Source: Prunella strophiata (lineage: Eukaryota; Chordata; Aves; Passeriformes; Prunellidae). From it: a stretch of DNA of 64,000 bases. The DNA is taken from positions 54,999,626-55,063,625 of the forward strand of contig JAZBQD010000014.1 of assembly GCA_036583965.1 (NCBI GenBank). The letters run 5' to 3'. The notes under the pieces were generated by a model that was not told where the DNA came from, searched no databases, and saw only the letters and a list, made by a program, of their open reading frames with translations. Shown here piece by piece: positions 1-13,239 of the stretch (positions are counted from its first letter, which is position 1; every line of letters begins with the position of its first letter). The translations under genes were made by a program, and so were the position numbers.

Positions 1-3000
1 TTTAATGTAGTTAGCTAAACTCTCAGATTTCATGACCCAGATTGCAACTTGATGGAATAAACCACTTCTGTGTATTTTATTACTTTGATTAAAGTGGCTA
101 ACCAAGTAAATATTCACCTAAGCAAGCATATTAGTACAATTAATTAAACTAATTATAGACAGAACAATTTTAATTGAGGTCACAATAAAGATGGAGCCAA
201 TAAAATTACTTTTTAAAACATCTAAATCTTCAGATAAAACAGGTAATCACTGAATTATGGGTTTGACATGGGATGCAGTTGTTTTATACTAAGCTTGATT
301 TACAAAATAGAATTCAGAATCTTTAAAACTGGCGAACAAGCAATTCCAGTCACTGCAGTTATAATTTCTTACCAGAGAATTACCAAAGAAATTTACAAGA
401 TGTATGTGTTCCTCATTTAACTGTCTCTTCTGAGCAAAGCTAATTGAGAAACGTTTTAAATTTTTAATCAAAAGAATTGTCTACTCATTCTAGACTTGCT
501 AGTTAGCTATTAAAAATATTCTTTTTTCCTTAAAATTATTTTAAGTATTATCATCTTTTAAGTCCTGTGTTTATTGATTTATTTATTGGCAGATGCATTT
601 ATTTTACAGAACTGCAAATGGTGTTTTCCTTCTCCATACCTGCATTTATGCATGGCTATGCAAAAAAAAAGAGAAAACCTGATGAATATAAAGTTTGCAT
701 TTCTTCTGCTTTATTTCTGTAAAGAATAGAAGACATTTATGCAAATAAAGTAAAAGTTTGGAGCTACATTTTTGTACTTGATAAGAGCTGCAAACATATT
801 TCAAATAAATTCAAGAAATGTTAAAATGAGGAAATGAAATTGTGCAGAAGTATTTAAATTTAGATATCACAAATGGTACTGGGCCTTTTTCTTACCATTG
901 TATTAGAAATTCCCTTTAATCATATTGTTTATTAAGAAGTTATTAAGTATTTGCCAAAGTAATTAAAATATTTGTTAATTTAAATTAATTACTATGAATA
1001 TTTGGTGGTTTAGTATCTTAAAACTGATTAAGCTGTCAAAGCAGTCTAGTGTATTGGTGTACTAAGCATTTTACCACAGTGGAAAAAAAGGCCTGCATTT
1101 ACATTTGCTACATCTCATTAAAAAGCTAGGCTTCTTCAAACTTTTTGTTAGACAAGTAAAAATATTATTTTTATGAAGAAGGAGAAGAATAAACAGAGAA
1201 TTTGAATGTGTCCATGATGTATTTCTGATGTCAAGAAAAAAAATATTGTGATTTACTGGCACCACAGAAAGTTGTTGCAAGGAGCAAAATGAGACCAAAG
1301 AGAAGAAGGTGAATATGTCTGCAGAAGGAGAAACCTGACAAACACCAGTGTACCTCATACTATGTTCTCCTTTGTCTAATCTCTCTACTCAGAGAATTAG
1401 AAATCTGCCACATGGAATAAGTTTTAGGCATCTATTAAGCTCATTTTGGAAACGCAGTGTAATTCCTTTAACTGAAAAATTTTCCCTGACACGTACAATA
1501 GCAATTCATTTAATTCTGTATTAGTAATACAATGTAATATAGTGGATTCATTGCCATATACAATAAATATAAAGAGTAGGATCGGCATCTGCAGAACCTC
1601 AGATAAAATTCTGACCTCAGACTGAAGTATAAGGCTTTATATTTATGTGTCCCAAAGGAACTTATATTTTTACTATTTTTGCTTGTCTACATAAACCATT
1701 ATTTCTCCTTGTACTGACAATTTAATTTTAGAATGAGAAACACAAAATTTAGTAACTTGTTATTCATGATCAGCATGAAAAATGTTAACTTTGTTGCCAT
1801 TATTTGGACCCTCCTCTGTAACAAAGTACCCTAAGCCTGATTCTTGCCCTGAAGTAAAGGTGACACTTTTAGCTCTGCCTAGTAGCAGAAAAGAAAGGGT
1901 TCATGATCTCTTAGTTACAATTCTTTGGGGATGAAGGTGCTGATGGAGCTGGATTGCAAACGTCGGCAACCAGAGTGACGTGTCCAACCCAGAACACTGA
2001 ATTCTTGTAGTGTGCTTTTACCAACAAACCTTTGGTGAGGATGGAATGACCTTTTTTTCAGTGCCTCTCACTGCAAATGTGAAATGAATACATTTCCCTG
2101 AAAAAGCAGGGAATGAATACAAGATTTAGTAATCAAGCAGAGGATGCTGAGGACACTTCCTCATTCTTTTTCCATCAACATAACATGCACGTAAATACTC
2201 CCCTTACTCTCCTCTACCTGTTCCTAATTAAAAGCAAATTACTCTGATACAATGATGTTTTAAATGTTGCAGTCCTGTAGAATTTCAACAGTTCTGCATT
2301 TTTTAGCAGCTTAGAAGCTCTGCAGAACAATTTCCGATTTGCATTTCATCACTACCTTAATGGAGGAACAGCAGTAAGCTTACGAATTAAAGCTTGCTAG
2401 ATGAGGGAGTTTGTGCACAAGATTTCAGATCTCTGGTGAATGGCTTGCTGCAGCACTACAAATCATTCTGTCAAACCAGATTGTGGTGTTAAAATACACA
2501 TTTAAAACAATGCTCCCCAAATAGGTAATATGGAGGTAATTGAAAAACCCAAAGTGCATAAAATAGTTGGAAAAATTGAGCAGTGAGGGAGTAAGAGACC
2601 AAAGGAAAAAGGAAAAAGAAGCAAACCATAAAACCAAGGCAAATGTAAATAAACATTACTGTAGAAAAAAAATAAAATTACTTTGTCACCAATTAGAAAT
2701 AAACCACATACTTTGAAGCTTAACATTTCACCTATTGTGCACACAGTGCTATCTACTGAGATGTGATGGGGAATCATGGGGAAAAAATAGAGAAAACTTT
2801 ATGCCTCATAAGTCTCCCACTGAAATACACCGAGAAACATGTAATCTGCAAATGCTCAGAAAAGATCCAGCTAGGAGTTCTTAATTTCATTAAACAGAAT
2901 CATTGATTTCCATGGGAAGGTACAATTAAAAGACCAAATAGAGGACAATGACAAATGCTAATTCTCTAACAGTTTTTAAATCAATGAGTTAAATATGAAA

Positions 3001-3506
3001 ACCCAAACCTTCAGCACTGTAGAACTCAACCAAACAATTGTGCAAATTTTATGAATCCTGCTGTAGGCTACACTTAATAGAAAGACTTACTTCTTCAAGT
3101 GTTCATCAACATGAGCTCTTTAAGTTAGTATATGTGCATGCCAGTGACACTCATCACGAACGCTATGACAGAATAAATTTGAATTAGTCTTCTCTGCTCC
3201 CGTCCCCCTAACATCAATCTATATATTAACAAGAAGAGGATATAATTACCAAAATCAGCTTAAAAGATTTTCAGGTTCATATTTTTAATATTAAAATATG
3301 TATACTAGATATCCAGTTCAACTGTATATTATTAAGAATGCAAACTTTTAGGTTAGATAAAGATGCTAATTAGGAGTTCTATTGAGTTAATCTGTTTCCA
3401 TTAAACACCTAGGCCAACATGTATTCTTTCTTCACATGCATGAAAGGAAAATAGAAAGCCTTAACAGAAAATCCTGAGAGACGTGTTGTTATGGATTCAA
3501 TTGAGT
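1..3506. other. AT-rich non-coding stretch
   Basis: No coding frame, RNA gene or recognisable repeat stands out. Open frames are under 100 codons and start in unremarkable context. The only structure noted is a cluster of octamer-like motifs near 640-746, listed separately. Confidence 0.6.
640..746. promoter_or_regulatory. Cluster of octamer (POU-type) motifs
   Basis: An exact ATGCAAAT octamer lies at 739-746. A one-mismatch copy, ATGCAAAA, lies at 658-665, and GTTTGCAT occurs near 693-700. Octamers bind POU-domain factors. Clustering in a gene-poor region is compatible with a distal enhancer, but such motifs arise often by chance in AT-rich DNA, so this is only a candidate. Confidence 0.2.
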
Positions 3507-3701
3507 AAAAAAAAAAAAAAATCCATCAAAAAACCAAAACCACCTTTCTTCACTGAATGGAAAATCGGTTATCTATACATAGCAATGAATTAATACTGAA
3601 GTTCTCTTTTGTCCCACGTTAATGTTTGACACTTCATTTAAAATTTAAAAAAAAAAAAATTGAACTAAATTAATCCTTGTGACCTTTTATTCCCAGAGTT
3701 C

Positions 3702-3726
3702 TTAATCAATTGTCTTGATTGATTAA
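3702..3726. repeat. Short inverted repeat, 9-bp arms
   Basis: TTAATCAAT at 3702-3710 is the exact reverse complement of ATTGATTAA at 3718-3726, with a 7-nt loop. The arms are AT-only apart from one G/C pair, so chance occurrence is plausible. There is no T-run or gene end nearby to suggest a terminator. Confidence 0.5.
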
Positions 3727-6700
3727 TAGGTCTTTATATGACCCTAAATTATAGTGCTCAAATCCTGTCCTTTTCTTCACTGTCTTTAAATATCAAATAA
3801 TGCCAGAGCATAAAGACTATCACCAAATGTTTTTCCATGCTCTAAGCCAAGCCTCATCCGTTAAAGCAAGCTTAGTGAAATACAAACAACATAAATTCTG
3901 ATTTTTTCTATTGTAATCACTTCAGAAGAATTGTCAGATGATTTTTGCTTAAAGTAAAGCACTCTTTGCTCTTCCTATCCTCAGGTGTGAATATTTCATA
4001 TTTCACATGTTGCATATTTTGATCTGCAGGAACTAAAACCAAAGATGTGCTCTTTTTGTTTAATTTGTTTTGTTGTTTTGTGAGTATCAACAGAGTTGGC
4101 ATATTACAATTTAGTTATTAAGAAAATGATTAAAAGATATAACAAGAATTGCAAATTCTACATCTGGAAATGCTTCCACTCAGATCACGGTGGAAGCCCA
4201 GTCCCTCACTATAATTTTAAACTGATTCTCTCTTATGCATGTAGGAAATAATAGCCTAAGGATTTTGGAACCTCTTCCACCTGCTTCTTTTACACTGATA
4301 AATAAGATGTAAACCATCAAAGAAACATGTCTTGTTTGCTTTTTCATATCAACTAGAACTTAATTTTTTATTATAATCAAAGGACAAAACTTGCATGTGG
4401 TTCATTCTTTTTGGCAGAATCTGCAGGCAAACCTGTGAATCTTGTGATGACCCAAAATTTTAACACCTCTAATTGATCACTTCCAGATGAAGCTATATAC
4501 AGAAATATATTATTGGTAAGTACATTTTAGTCTTTCTTCTTCAGTGTAGGAACTCTATCTACCTAACCATCTGTTGAACACTGTGCAAGAAGGCAAAGTA
4601 TTTACATAACTCTTGTAAGCCCACATACCATTCAGATATGACAGTTAACCAGATTTTAGTCATGGCAATATAATTTAATCCACAGTTCTCTTTCTCCTCC
4701 CCTTCTTTTCCTTCTTACACAGACCATAACCATGATCATATTTGTTTACTAATAATTTCTTTATTCATGTAGATGCATATTCCCATTTAATGCAGAGGCA
4801 AAATGCATATTAAATGTAGCAGGAGGAAGAATTCAAATACAGAAAGAATTGGAGTGGAAAGTGAGGGGAAAAAGAAGCACTTCTATGAATAGTTAATTAA
4901 TTAATTGATGCATTTCCAGATAGGAGAGGAACCATAATGAATATTTATAGCAATGGGTTCTGAATTAAATCTATTTTTCTCTCCCAGAGGAGCAAAAGTA
5001 TTTGAGCCAAATTTGCTAATGTTTGCAAAAGAGTTTGGTTTTGGGTTGTATTTTAGGTGTTTTTTGGTTGAGTGTTTTTTTCCTCCTACTTTTCTGTGCA
5101 ATGTTCATTTGGTTTATCTCTTCAGTTCATTTTTCTTGGAATTTTGCTGAAGTGAAAAGTGAAAATAAACCCTAAACGATCTTGAACTGAAAAACAGAAA
5201 GACAAGGCCATAAAGAAATAAAGTAGAGGGTTTTTTTTTGAGTACAACAAATCATGTCTCTTGACCATCTTACAAAGTGTTGGATCTGAAGACACCAGCC
5301 TTAAAAATTGTGTGTGTGTTTAAATGGTTATTTGGGGTATAGGGATGCCTGAGTGTAATCTGTGACAGCAGGTAAGTGAAGAATTTAGATCATAATTGGT
5401 ATTTTCACATAATGGAGATTTGAGTTAGATAAAATATGGCATACTAACAGTACTGGGGAAAAATATCCCCATTCAAAGTATGATTATGTTTTAAGGTTAG
5501 TTTGGATTTGTTTTATTATAGTGATCAGTTTTTAATTGTTAATAAAATTTAATATAAAGGGAATATTTTGAATAAATTTAATTTTTTTGATATTTACAAA
5601 AAATATCATTATTTTGAATGCAAACCTTCTTTTCAAAGATTGTACTCTCAAAATATCTATATTATTGATTTTATGTGTTTAAAATTTGTATGCTTTCTGA
5701 AAGCAAAAAAGTGTTAAATGAGTATATATTTAGTATATATTTGCCAAAAGTGTTTAATAGACTTTCCATTGTGATTCTTGAACATTAGAGCAGTATCCTT
5801 CAAAAATAAACAGGAGGATGTAATTTCTTAAGATTAGTAAATATTTTCTTAATGCAATGGAGAATAGTTAGGTAAATATCTACATCAATTTGTAGATGTT
5901 TCTGGCTGATATTTGGGCTATCTCAAAGTGAGGACTTCTGCTGTAAACTTTGACATACTTTGAGGGAAAAACATCACCTACTTATATTAAAACACAATAA
6001 AATACAAATAGCCTTGTATTTCAGTTTGGTCCTCAACATAAAAGCTTGATGTAGTTTTGTTTAGTTCATTGCTACCTTTGCTGTCTCCAAGTGCAAAAAT
6101 TGGCATCTTCCTACATGCCAGGTGAATTTGATTTCCAGAAATGCTGATCTCTTTTTCACTTGAAAAACAGTGTGGAAAACCTCCATCCTCAGCATAGCTG
6201 ATCACCAAGCTAGGCAATACTTAAAGTGAAGCTCTTCCCTTCTTTCTCTTTCAGAGAGCTTTTATATAGATATTTCTGTAGTTCTCCTTCATTCTTCCCT
6301 CAAAATGTTAATTGAGGAACCTAATAGATAGTAATGATTATCAGTTGTATGGTTGCATCCTCAAATTCCATAAAATAAAGACTATCACCAGATTCAAAAT
6401 CTGAAAGGCAGTTTGAAGATAAGTCCTCTAGACATGCTTAGTTTTAGAAATATGTTGTTACGTGTTTTATAAATGACTGACTGGACCACAGGACTGAGCT
6501 AGACCCTTGTCATATCCCTGTTATACACGTATCTGGAATTTAGAGCTATCTCTCTGAATGTTTACTCAGCTTTCAGTAATTTCACAAGTTTCATAGGCAC
6601 CAAAAAGTGTCTCCCTATTTGTCTGACATCTGAACTGGCAGGTAGGTCAACTCTTATCCAAGCCTAATAAGAACTTCAAAACCAGCCCAGTTATAGCATG

Positions 6701-7145
6701 AATGGGGACATGCTGACAGCAGTCAAGTTTTCTCCAATACACAACTGCCTCCAAAACAGACAGTAGGGCTCATTTCTTCCCTCTTCTTAGTCAGCAACCC
6801 TGGTAAAAATACACAGGAAAGTAGAAAGAGAACTGATCTGAGTGTTCTCTCTTGGCCATAATTTGCACCATTTTTGGAATTGCCTAGTCTGAGCACACTA
6901 AAATTTCTGCTGTCTTTATAAAGATTCCTAAGTCCTGAAAAAGAAAGAATCATCTTCCCTTCTAAGGAGATGCACTAATACTGGGATATTGCTGACAGAA
7001 AAAAGAAATCTAACATTTCTTTTTGCAATGCCAACACTGATAAAGCAACTAGTTTATTGTTTGACTGCAACAAGCATATGCTTAATCATATGGCTACAAC
7101 AATCTCTTATTTCTTCATCATGAGAAAGAGGAGCCTGACCTGAGC

Positions 7146-7179
7146 ATGAAAGTTCAGGACAAATGAAAGTTCAGGACAA
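7146..7179. repeat. 17-bp perfect tandem duplication
   Basis: The unit ATGAAAGTTCAGGACAA occurs twice back to back (7146-7162 and 7163-7179), and the following bases begin a third copy (ATG). This is a typical recent slippage-type short duplication in non-coding DNA. Confidence 0.85.
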
Positions 7180-7837
7180 ATGTTCACAAAATATTCTCTA
7201 AGATTTTTGAGAGAAAATAGGTATCCAGCTCTTTCTGTAATAGAGTCAAAATTTGGCCTTCCTTATGGGCAATCTTGAATAACCTGTGCACAACAAATGC
7301 TCTTTGAGAAAGTTTTTACTTTTGTAGCACCAATAATCAACACTTGATTTACTGGATGCTTTGTGTTCCTTAGGAGAGATGGTGTCTTCCGTAGCAGTGA
7401 AATCCCATTGTGAGTTTAGCTCTTTGCACTTCTATAACCATTCACTTTAAAAGGACTTAATGGGATTACAAAAGCTGTCAACCACATTCTATTAACATTC
7501 TATTAAGAGATAAGAATGCCCATAATGAGAATATGCTGAAGATGGGACATTTGTTAATAATGCTTGTCAATGCACTTTATGTTTTGAAACTATCTCAAAA
7601 ATACATTTAATTTGGTGGTGCTACCTTGAATCTAAAATGCAGGTATGCTCATTCTGTGATCAGAATTAAGATTTTTCTATAGCAGAAGATCAGAAATTTG
7701 AACTGCATGCTTTAAGCTGCTTCTACTAAGAAAAGCAACATATTGCATCCTTCCTTGGATAACAGTATCAAAGAAAGTGATCCTTAGAAATACTTCTGTG
7801 ATTGGCATTAGCAAGGCTTTGATACATACTATTTATA

Positions 7838-7838
<1 letters not shown>

Positions 7839-7874
<36 letters not shown>

Positions 7875-7893
7875 AAAAAAACCCAAACAAACT
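7839..7893. repeat. Poly-A run grading into A-rich/CAAA
   Basis: A run of 34 A is followed by one G, 8 more A and then ACCCAAACAAAC. This could be the tail of an old retrotransposed sequence or simple slippage. No recognisable retroelement body was seen immediately upstream. Confidence 0.9.
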
Positions 7894-10859
7894 CTATTAT
7901 GCTTCACTTAGCTCCTTTGATGTCCTTGAAAGAGATTGCACATAATTCCTCATGTAGAAAATGTGCACAGTGCCTTATAATGAACAGGAACAGTTTCCTT
8001 TACACACTGGAGTGTTTCATGTGCAGTCACTAAGATTTATGCTGGGTGTTGAGAAACTGCAACATGATGATAACTGTGCAGTTAGGAGAGAAAGCAAACT
8101 GCTGCTTAAGCTATCAGACTTGCTGTCTTCTGGCTCTGCATATGCCTCTTTCTGGCAAGTATGGTAAAAGATAAAGATTGGACAAGTACAGTGGTGGAGT
8201 ATGGTATTTTTTTTAATGTATACTTGTCTGTTTGTTCACCATAAGATTGTGGGAGATTGTGGGAGATAGTACTGAAGGCAATTTTACCCCCCCTTAAAGA
8301 GTTGCAGCTGTTCTGATTACTAAGATTTGGAGCAGGTGTGCCCTTAATAGGACACAGGTACATCTTATAACATTGAGTAGTATAAAAGGAGGGACCAAGA
8401 AGGAAGAAGAGACAGACTTCAGTTGGCAGTGCTGTGGCAAAGGAGGATGCAGTCAGTACTGCTAAGAACAGAACTTGTAAAAAGGTATGGGACTTTTTAC
8501 AGCAAGGTAACATTTTGAAACTTGCTGTTATAACTAGTGACTTTATCTGTGTTGCTAACGATATAAGATAATTAACCAATTTGAATTTTTAAGTCAGAGG
8601 TATCTCTCAAAATTTGCCTTGACCATTTATCACAAATAGGATAGTTGACTTCACAGATCGACCAGTTATGTTTGTTTTTGTTTGTTTTAATATCTCTCAT
8701 CTTCATGTGTGTGACCAAAGAAGAAAAAGTGTCACAGAAATTTTCTATCTTAGCACTACCAAATGTCAGCATCTGTTCCCATATCCTCTTACTGTGTTTT
8801 CTGATTTATACATATTTACCCATGATTCACTAAACTGTTTTCCATACAACGTTGTAGAGGTGACCCACATGACTTTAAATACTGTGTTGTGTTATTGCTA
8901 TTTGAAAAGCTGGTAAACAGCTAGCTGTGCAGAAAACAGCTGTCCTAGAAGGAATAAAATTAGTGTTTTAAATTCCAGGGAATTCCCACTTGGCTTTTCT
9001 TTTCAAAACTCTCCAGAACAGGGCATATCAATACTTAAAAACAGAGAAACAATGTAAGAGAGATGGGGGATTGCTTAGGACTGTTGCCAGAAAATAAGTA
9101 GGCAAATACTGAAAAACTATGCTGCATGAAAGTATGATGGAAATACAGAGGGGTTAAGAAAAGCTGAAAAATATATCTACTGAAAAACATATCACAAAGA
9201 ATTTTCTCAGTAAGTGTTGGAGAATTTAATCATGATTGGAAGCAAGTCTTTGTTATGTTCCACTGTATTTGGGAAAAGCTGTATCAGGCATTTTGCTCAG
9301 GCTATGTTTTGGTTTTGCTTTAATAACCCAAACAGTGCTGAATTCATGAGATATATCCTCAAGAGATTTTCTGCTGTAGAGGCTTGAGATTACTATGATG
9401 GATTGTGATTTACTGTACACTGAGAGGAGCCTCACTAGTGTTGCTATATTCTCACAGAGGTTAAATGGTATTCAGTATGGAATACTGTCAAAACTGTTTT
9501 CTTTTGTGACAAGAAAACAACACAAAAAATAAAGGAGCACCCACAAAGTCATGATCCCTGTGTCCAGTCTACTATCTGCTAAGCATCAAACAATGGAGAC
9601 AGCAGTTTGGGAGTGAATTCTCTGGTGCTGGATAACAATGACTGGTGTGACTTTAATTTTTTTAATGCATTTCTTGATTCAGTTGAAGAAAAATGGCTGT
9701 TGGAATATAGAAAATAAAAAATCACACTATTAATTCTATGATTTTAGCTTACTATATATGGGCTACTCCTGATTGTCAGTGGAGTATTGTTATTTAGTTT
9801 TTAACTTAATTTCAGAAGAATATTACGCCATGAATAGAGAGACATGAATTCTTTTGTATATAGTCAATGATTCAACAGAATGTTTTAGAATATTACTTTA
9901 ACTGATTTAATTTATAAATAATTATTTATATGTGGGTTTGTGTTATTAAATTATATTCTATATATTTTCTTAAATATAAGTATTTTATTGTTGCAAGGGT
10001 AAATAAATCAATTTCAGTCCAAAATTAAATCAGAGAGACTGAAAAACAAAAGTTTAATTCAAATTAGGTTTTAGATAAAACACTTTTTCTATCTAGAGAA
10101 AAAAAATGTTAAAATGTTGCTAGGACAGTTGTCACAATAACTTGAACCTGAATGGCTTCTGCATGACTCATGTCATCAAGTTATTCACTTGTGTATTACT
10201 TAAAAAAATTCTGTCTGACACTTTTGACATATCATATCCTTTGAGTTTTTCCCTCTTATTCAGAAATCAAGGCAAAAAAGTTCACTTCATAAAATATTAA
10301 TAGGTGCAAGTATTGTCTCTGACCTTACTTGATCAAAGCGATTAGTGTCAAAGTTTAATTGCATTTCATGTGTCTTAGTGACATCTCTAAATCTTTCATG
10401 GAGTCAATAAATTATTAGTATCACAAAATCTCAGATAGCCATAATATAAAGTAGGAAAATTCTGTAAACTGATACATGAGACTTAAATGAAAATTTATTT
10501 TATTTTGTCTTAGTATTCTTCTTCAGTTCTTACTAAAGATCAAAGCCTGAATAATTCTGTGAAACATGGAATATTTGGGGTATTTATCATTAGTCTTAGA
10601 AAAAGAGTATACATTAATTTGAATAAATACTGGGATAATCTTAAGATCTCAAAGATGGTTTTCTTCTCTGGAATTTTTTGCAAAAGGCCTGTTTTAGGCC
10701 TCTGATTTGCAGTCAGAAATCAGTTCCTGGTCCTTGCACTGAGCAGGCATAATGACATTCAGCACAGTTCTTTCTCTTTATGTCTTCAAGTAGTTAGTTT
10801 CTTTCTCTTATAATTTTGTTAGCAGTATTAGTAGTATTGTACTCTCCCTTCTAATACCC
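7894..10859. other. AT-rich non-coding stretch
   Basis: No supported gene. The longest open frame in the window (8579 down to 8106, minus strand, 157 codons) lies here but has no recognisable domain. See the rejected items. Confidence 0.55.
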
Positions 10860-11215
10860 TATTGGATCTGTGGTCAACTGTGCCTTTCATCCTCAGCCAG
10901 CAGTGACAAGTAGTTGCCATTAGAGTCCCAAAACCTTTTTTGGGAAGAGTAAGTCAATGGCTTAGTTCCTTTCTCCTTGTTCTAAGTTCTCTCTTGCTCT
11001 AAATTCCTGCCTTCTGTCTGCATGGCCCATTTCACAGCCTCCCCAGCATCAAATTTTCCCTCAGGGCAATAAACTCCTGGATTTGTCACTCTTCCCGCTC
11101 AGGCATGGGAGGCAACAGGCACTTGTCCCCAAAGCAGAAAGTGAAATCAGGCCGGCCCTGAGACTGGAACTCTCAGGGAAGAACCTGTGGCCTTTTGCTA
11201 GGAATGGCAAAAAAT
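10860..11215 (+). mobile_element. Possible degraded LTR-like patch
   Basis: This patch is more GC-rich than its surroundings. It contains GGCAATAAACTCCTGG near 11065-11080, which resembles an R/U5 polyadenylation-signal region of retroviral LTRs, followed by a GC-rich segment with GGCCGGCC near 11150. I could not define TG...CA ends or match it to the LTR family seen elsewhere in the window. It may instead be an unrelated unique GC-richer segment. Confidence 0.2.
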
Positions 11216-11430
11216 CATATTCCCTGCACTGAAAGTAAAACTGCTTTCATGGAAAAAAAGATTTTATGTGCTTCAAAAAGATTGTTAGTGGTTCTAGACT
11301 GCTCAGTCAGGAAGAATAATATTACTTCCTCACAAGAAGAAGTCAGTCTACTCATGTTGAAGAATTAAAAAAAATTAGTCTGGCTAACAGTTTGTCTTTT
11401 GGCCATCTCTTCAGCCTGAACTCTATTCAA

Positions 11431-11780
11431 TCATTGACAATAATTTCTGACCTGAAGAAACCAGTCAGGGAAGGATTTCACTATCAGCTTTTCAGATGGA
11501 AGTGCAAATACTTCCACATTTACCTCAGCAGAGAGCTCATCATACCAGTTTTTCTGGCTTGCAAACAGCTGTGCTAGCCAAGGGATCATCTCTGCAGTAA
11601 TCAAGATGTGGCCAGCAATGTCTCTTCCTCTTTCTCTAGAATACACTTGTGATTCACACGGGTCTCCACCTTATAACTGTTGACATCACTAAGAATTTCA
11701 ACAGCAAGCACTTGTCTTGTGCATAGCTTCATTCAGTTGATGTCAAAGTTCTTGAATCATAAATGATAAGCTCTTCATTC
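11431..11780 (-). pseudogene. Coding-like, frame-broken fragment, identity unknown
   Basis: On the minus strand an open frame of about 70 codons (11646 to 11431) has a balanced, protein-like composition, with segments such as IPWLAQLFASQKNWYDELSA and FALPSEKLIVKSFPDWFLQ. Just upstream a different frame reads ILSDVNSYKVETRVNHKC before a stop, so a single frameshift near 11600-11640 would be needed to join them. Further upstream stops accumulate. No flanking splice signals convince, and I do not recognise the family. It lies beside the minus-strand LTR fragment at 12150-12485, so it could be retroviral internal sequence, a processed pseudogene or chance. I assign no function. Confidence 0.3.
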
Positions 11781-12149
11781 CCATCTAGTTATGTCTAGTG
11801 GAGATGCCATAGATTGGAACAGCCCAAATGATAATCAACAGTGTCTGTTTGTCTCAGCAGATGAGTAGAATTGGATGTCAGTCGATCACATTTTCGAAAT
11901 GCGCTTTCTGCCAGAAAGTCCCTTGCCATAGATCTGTCTTGTTAAAGAAGCAGAGAGAAGTTATCATTGATTTTTGTGGCACAGATGTACCAGAAGTTGA
12001 AAGAATATCTAGTGATCTTGCTTATGTTTTAACTGCAAGTAAATTGCCTTCATGTTGTCCTGCAAAACCTATATGCATCTATTTAACATCTCCTGTAACT
12101 GTAGTACTCAATAAAGTGATTATCCCTCAGTCTGTCCTCTGCTTTCACT

Positions 12150-12485
12150 GTTGGTGGACCTTCATGGGATGAAGGGAGACACTTGTATCACTACAGCCTT
12201 CTCCCATAGGCTGCTCTCATGCGTGGAGCACCTCCTCCTACTCTTTCACTCATCTGGACTGTTTCATTTTTTCTTCACTCCTTCATAGCACCACTGCAGT
12301 GTTCTTTGCCCCTTCTTAAATATGTTATCACAGAGATGCCACTAGCATCACTGATGGGCTCAGCTGTGTACTGGTGGGTCCATTTTGGAGCTGGCTGGAC
12401 CTGCCTCTGTCTGACAGGGGGGCAGCCTGGTGTCTTCTCACAGAAGCCTCCTATGTATCGCCCCCACTACCAAAACCTTACCACA
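12150..12485 (-). mobile_element. LTR fragment (5' part), avian endogenous retrovirus
   Basis: Read on the minus strand, the element starts TGTGGTAAGGTTTTGG at 12485, a TG-type LTR start. It runs through a GC-rich segment into CTCTGTGATAACATATTTAAGAA (12339-12317 region), which aligns with CTCTGTGATAATGGATTTAAGAA in the solo LTR near 36421-36443. The distal part (12150-12240) matches the segment containing GGAGGTGCTCC in that LTR. The 3' half, including the polyadenylation signal and the end, is missing. No polypurine tract is visible just outside 12485, so this looks like an isolated truncated LTR and not the end of a resident provirus. Confidence 0.75.
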
Positions 12486-13220
12486 TAAACCAAATACATA
12501 TCCAGCTGTGCTTTTGTGAAAATTTTGTTCTTGTTTGGCAGCTGTGACAAGGTTTCACACATTACCTTCTGCATTGGATGAAGCTCAATAGTATCACCTG
12601 TTTATTCTGAAACTTCGGCAGATGATTGCCATTCCTGTAAACAGAAATTGCAGTTTTGGTTGTGCAACAGAATTCATTGTGCTGAAGTTCATCAAGTGAA
12701 TGGAATTCATTATGCTAACTGGCCATGTGAACAATTACATGTATGTGGGACAGCCTGATTTTCTCTGGCTGCTGCCAACTAAATAGCATAAGAGAGGGAG
12801 AAGACATTATCTCAATTCTTCCTTCATCAAGTAGAAACAAGCTCCTCTGAGCAATTCATGCTACACAAAATGAGTGCAGTAATGGTGTGTCCTTGAGCAA
12901 ATACAGCATGCATGCTCACAGGACATAAAGCAGATATTGGTGTCCTATCATTAGAGAAGCACAAAAGGATAGTTACAGGCACACACTGCAAAACTGATGG
13001 CTTTCCTCCTCTCCTACATTTCTCAATATATAATTCATTTAAATATAGCTGCTGTAGCCTATACAAAATAGTGTCTTCCTACACCATGCTTATCTGGTAG
13101 AAGAACTTTCCATCGCTAAAACCACAATCCCACTAGAATGTAAAAGCTTTACAACTTTGTAGCTCTTTGTTGATTTGGGGTATTTCTAACAGTCATATGA
13201 GAACTATTTTCCTTCTTTAA

Positions 13221-13239
13221 TTTTTTTTTTTTTTTTTTT
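13221..13239. repeat. Poly-T run
   Basis: About 19 consecutive T. There is no retroelement body recognisable next to it on either strand. Confidence 0.9.

Larger units (their letters stand above)
3507..7838. other. AT-rich non-coding stretch
   Basis: The stretch holds short poly-A runs near 3507-3521 and 3646-3659, a small perfect-arm hairpin at 3702-3726 and a 17-bp tandem duplication at 7146-7179. No gene is visible. The overlapping open frames at 4901-5150 on both strands have no protein-like features. Confidence 0.6.

Noticed and set aside
3702..3726. Hairpin as a transcription terminator
   Set aside because: Rho-independent terminators do not apply to a vertebrate nuclear genome. The arms are AT-rich and short.
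8106..8579. Minus-strand open frame of 157 codons with a hydrophobic, signal-like segment (LQVLFLAVLTASSFATAL)
   Set aside because: It is the longest frame in the window, but a frame of this size is not surprising in 128 kb of strand sequence. It has no recognised domain, and no splice or promoter context was identified. RNA evidence or conservation could reopen it.
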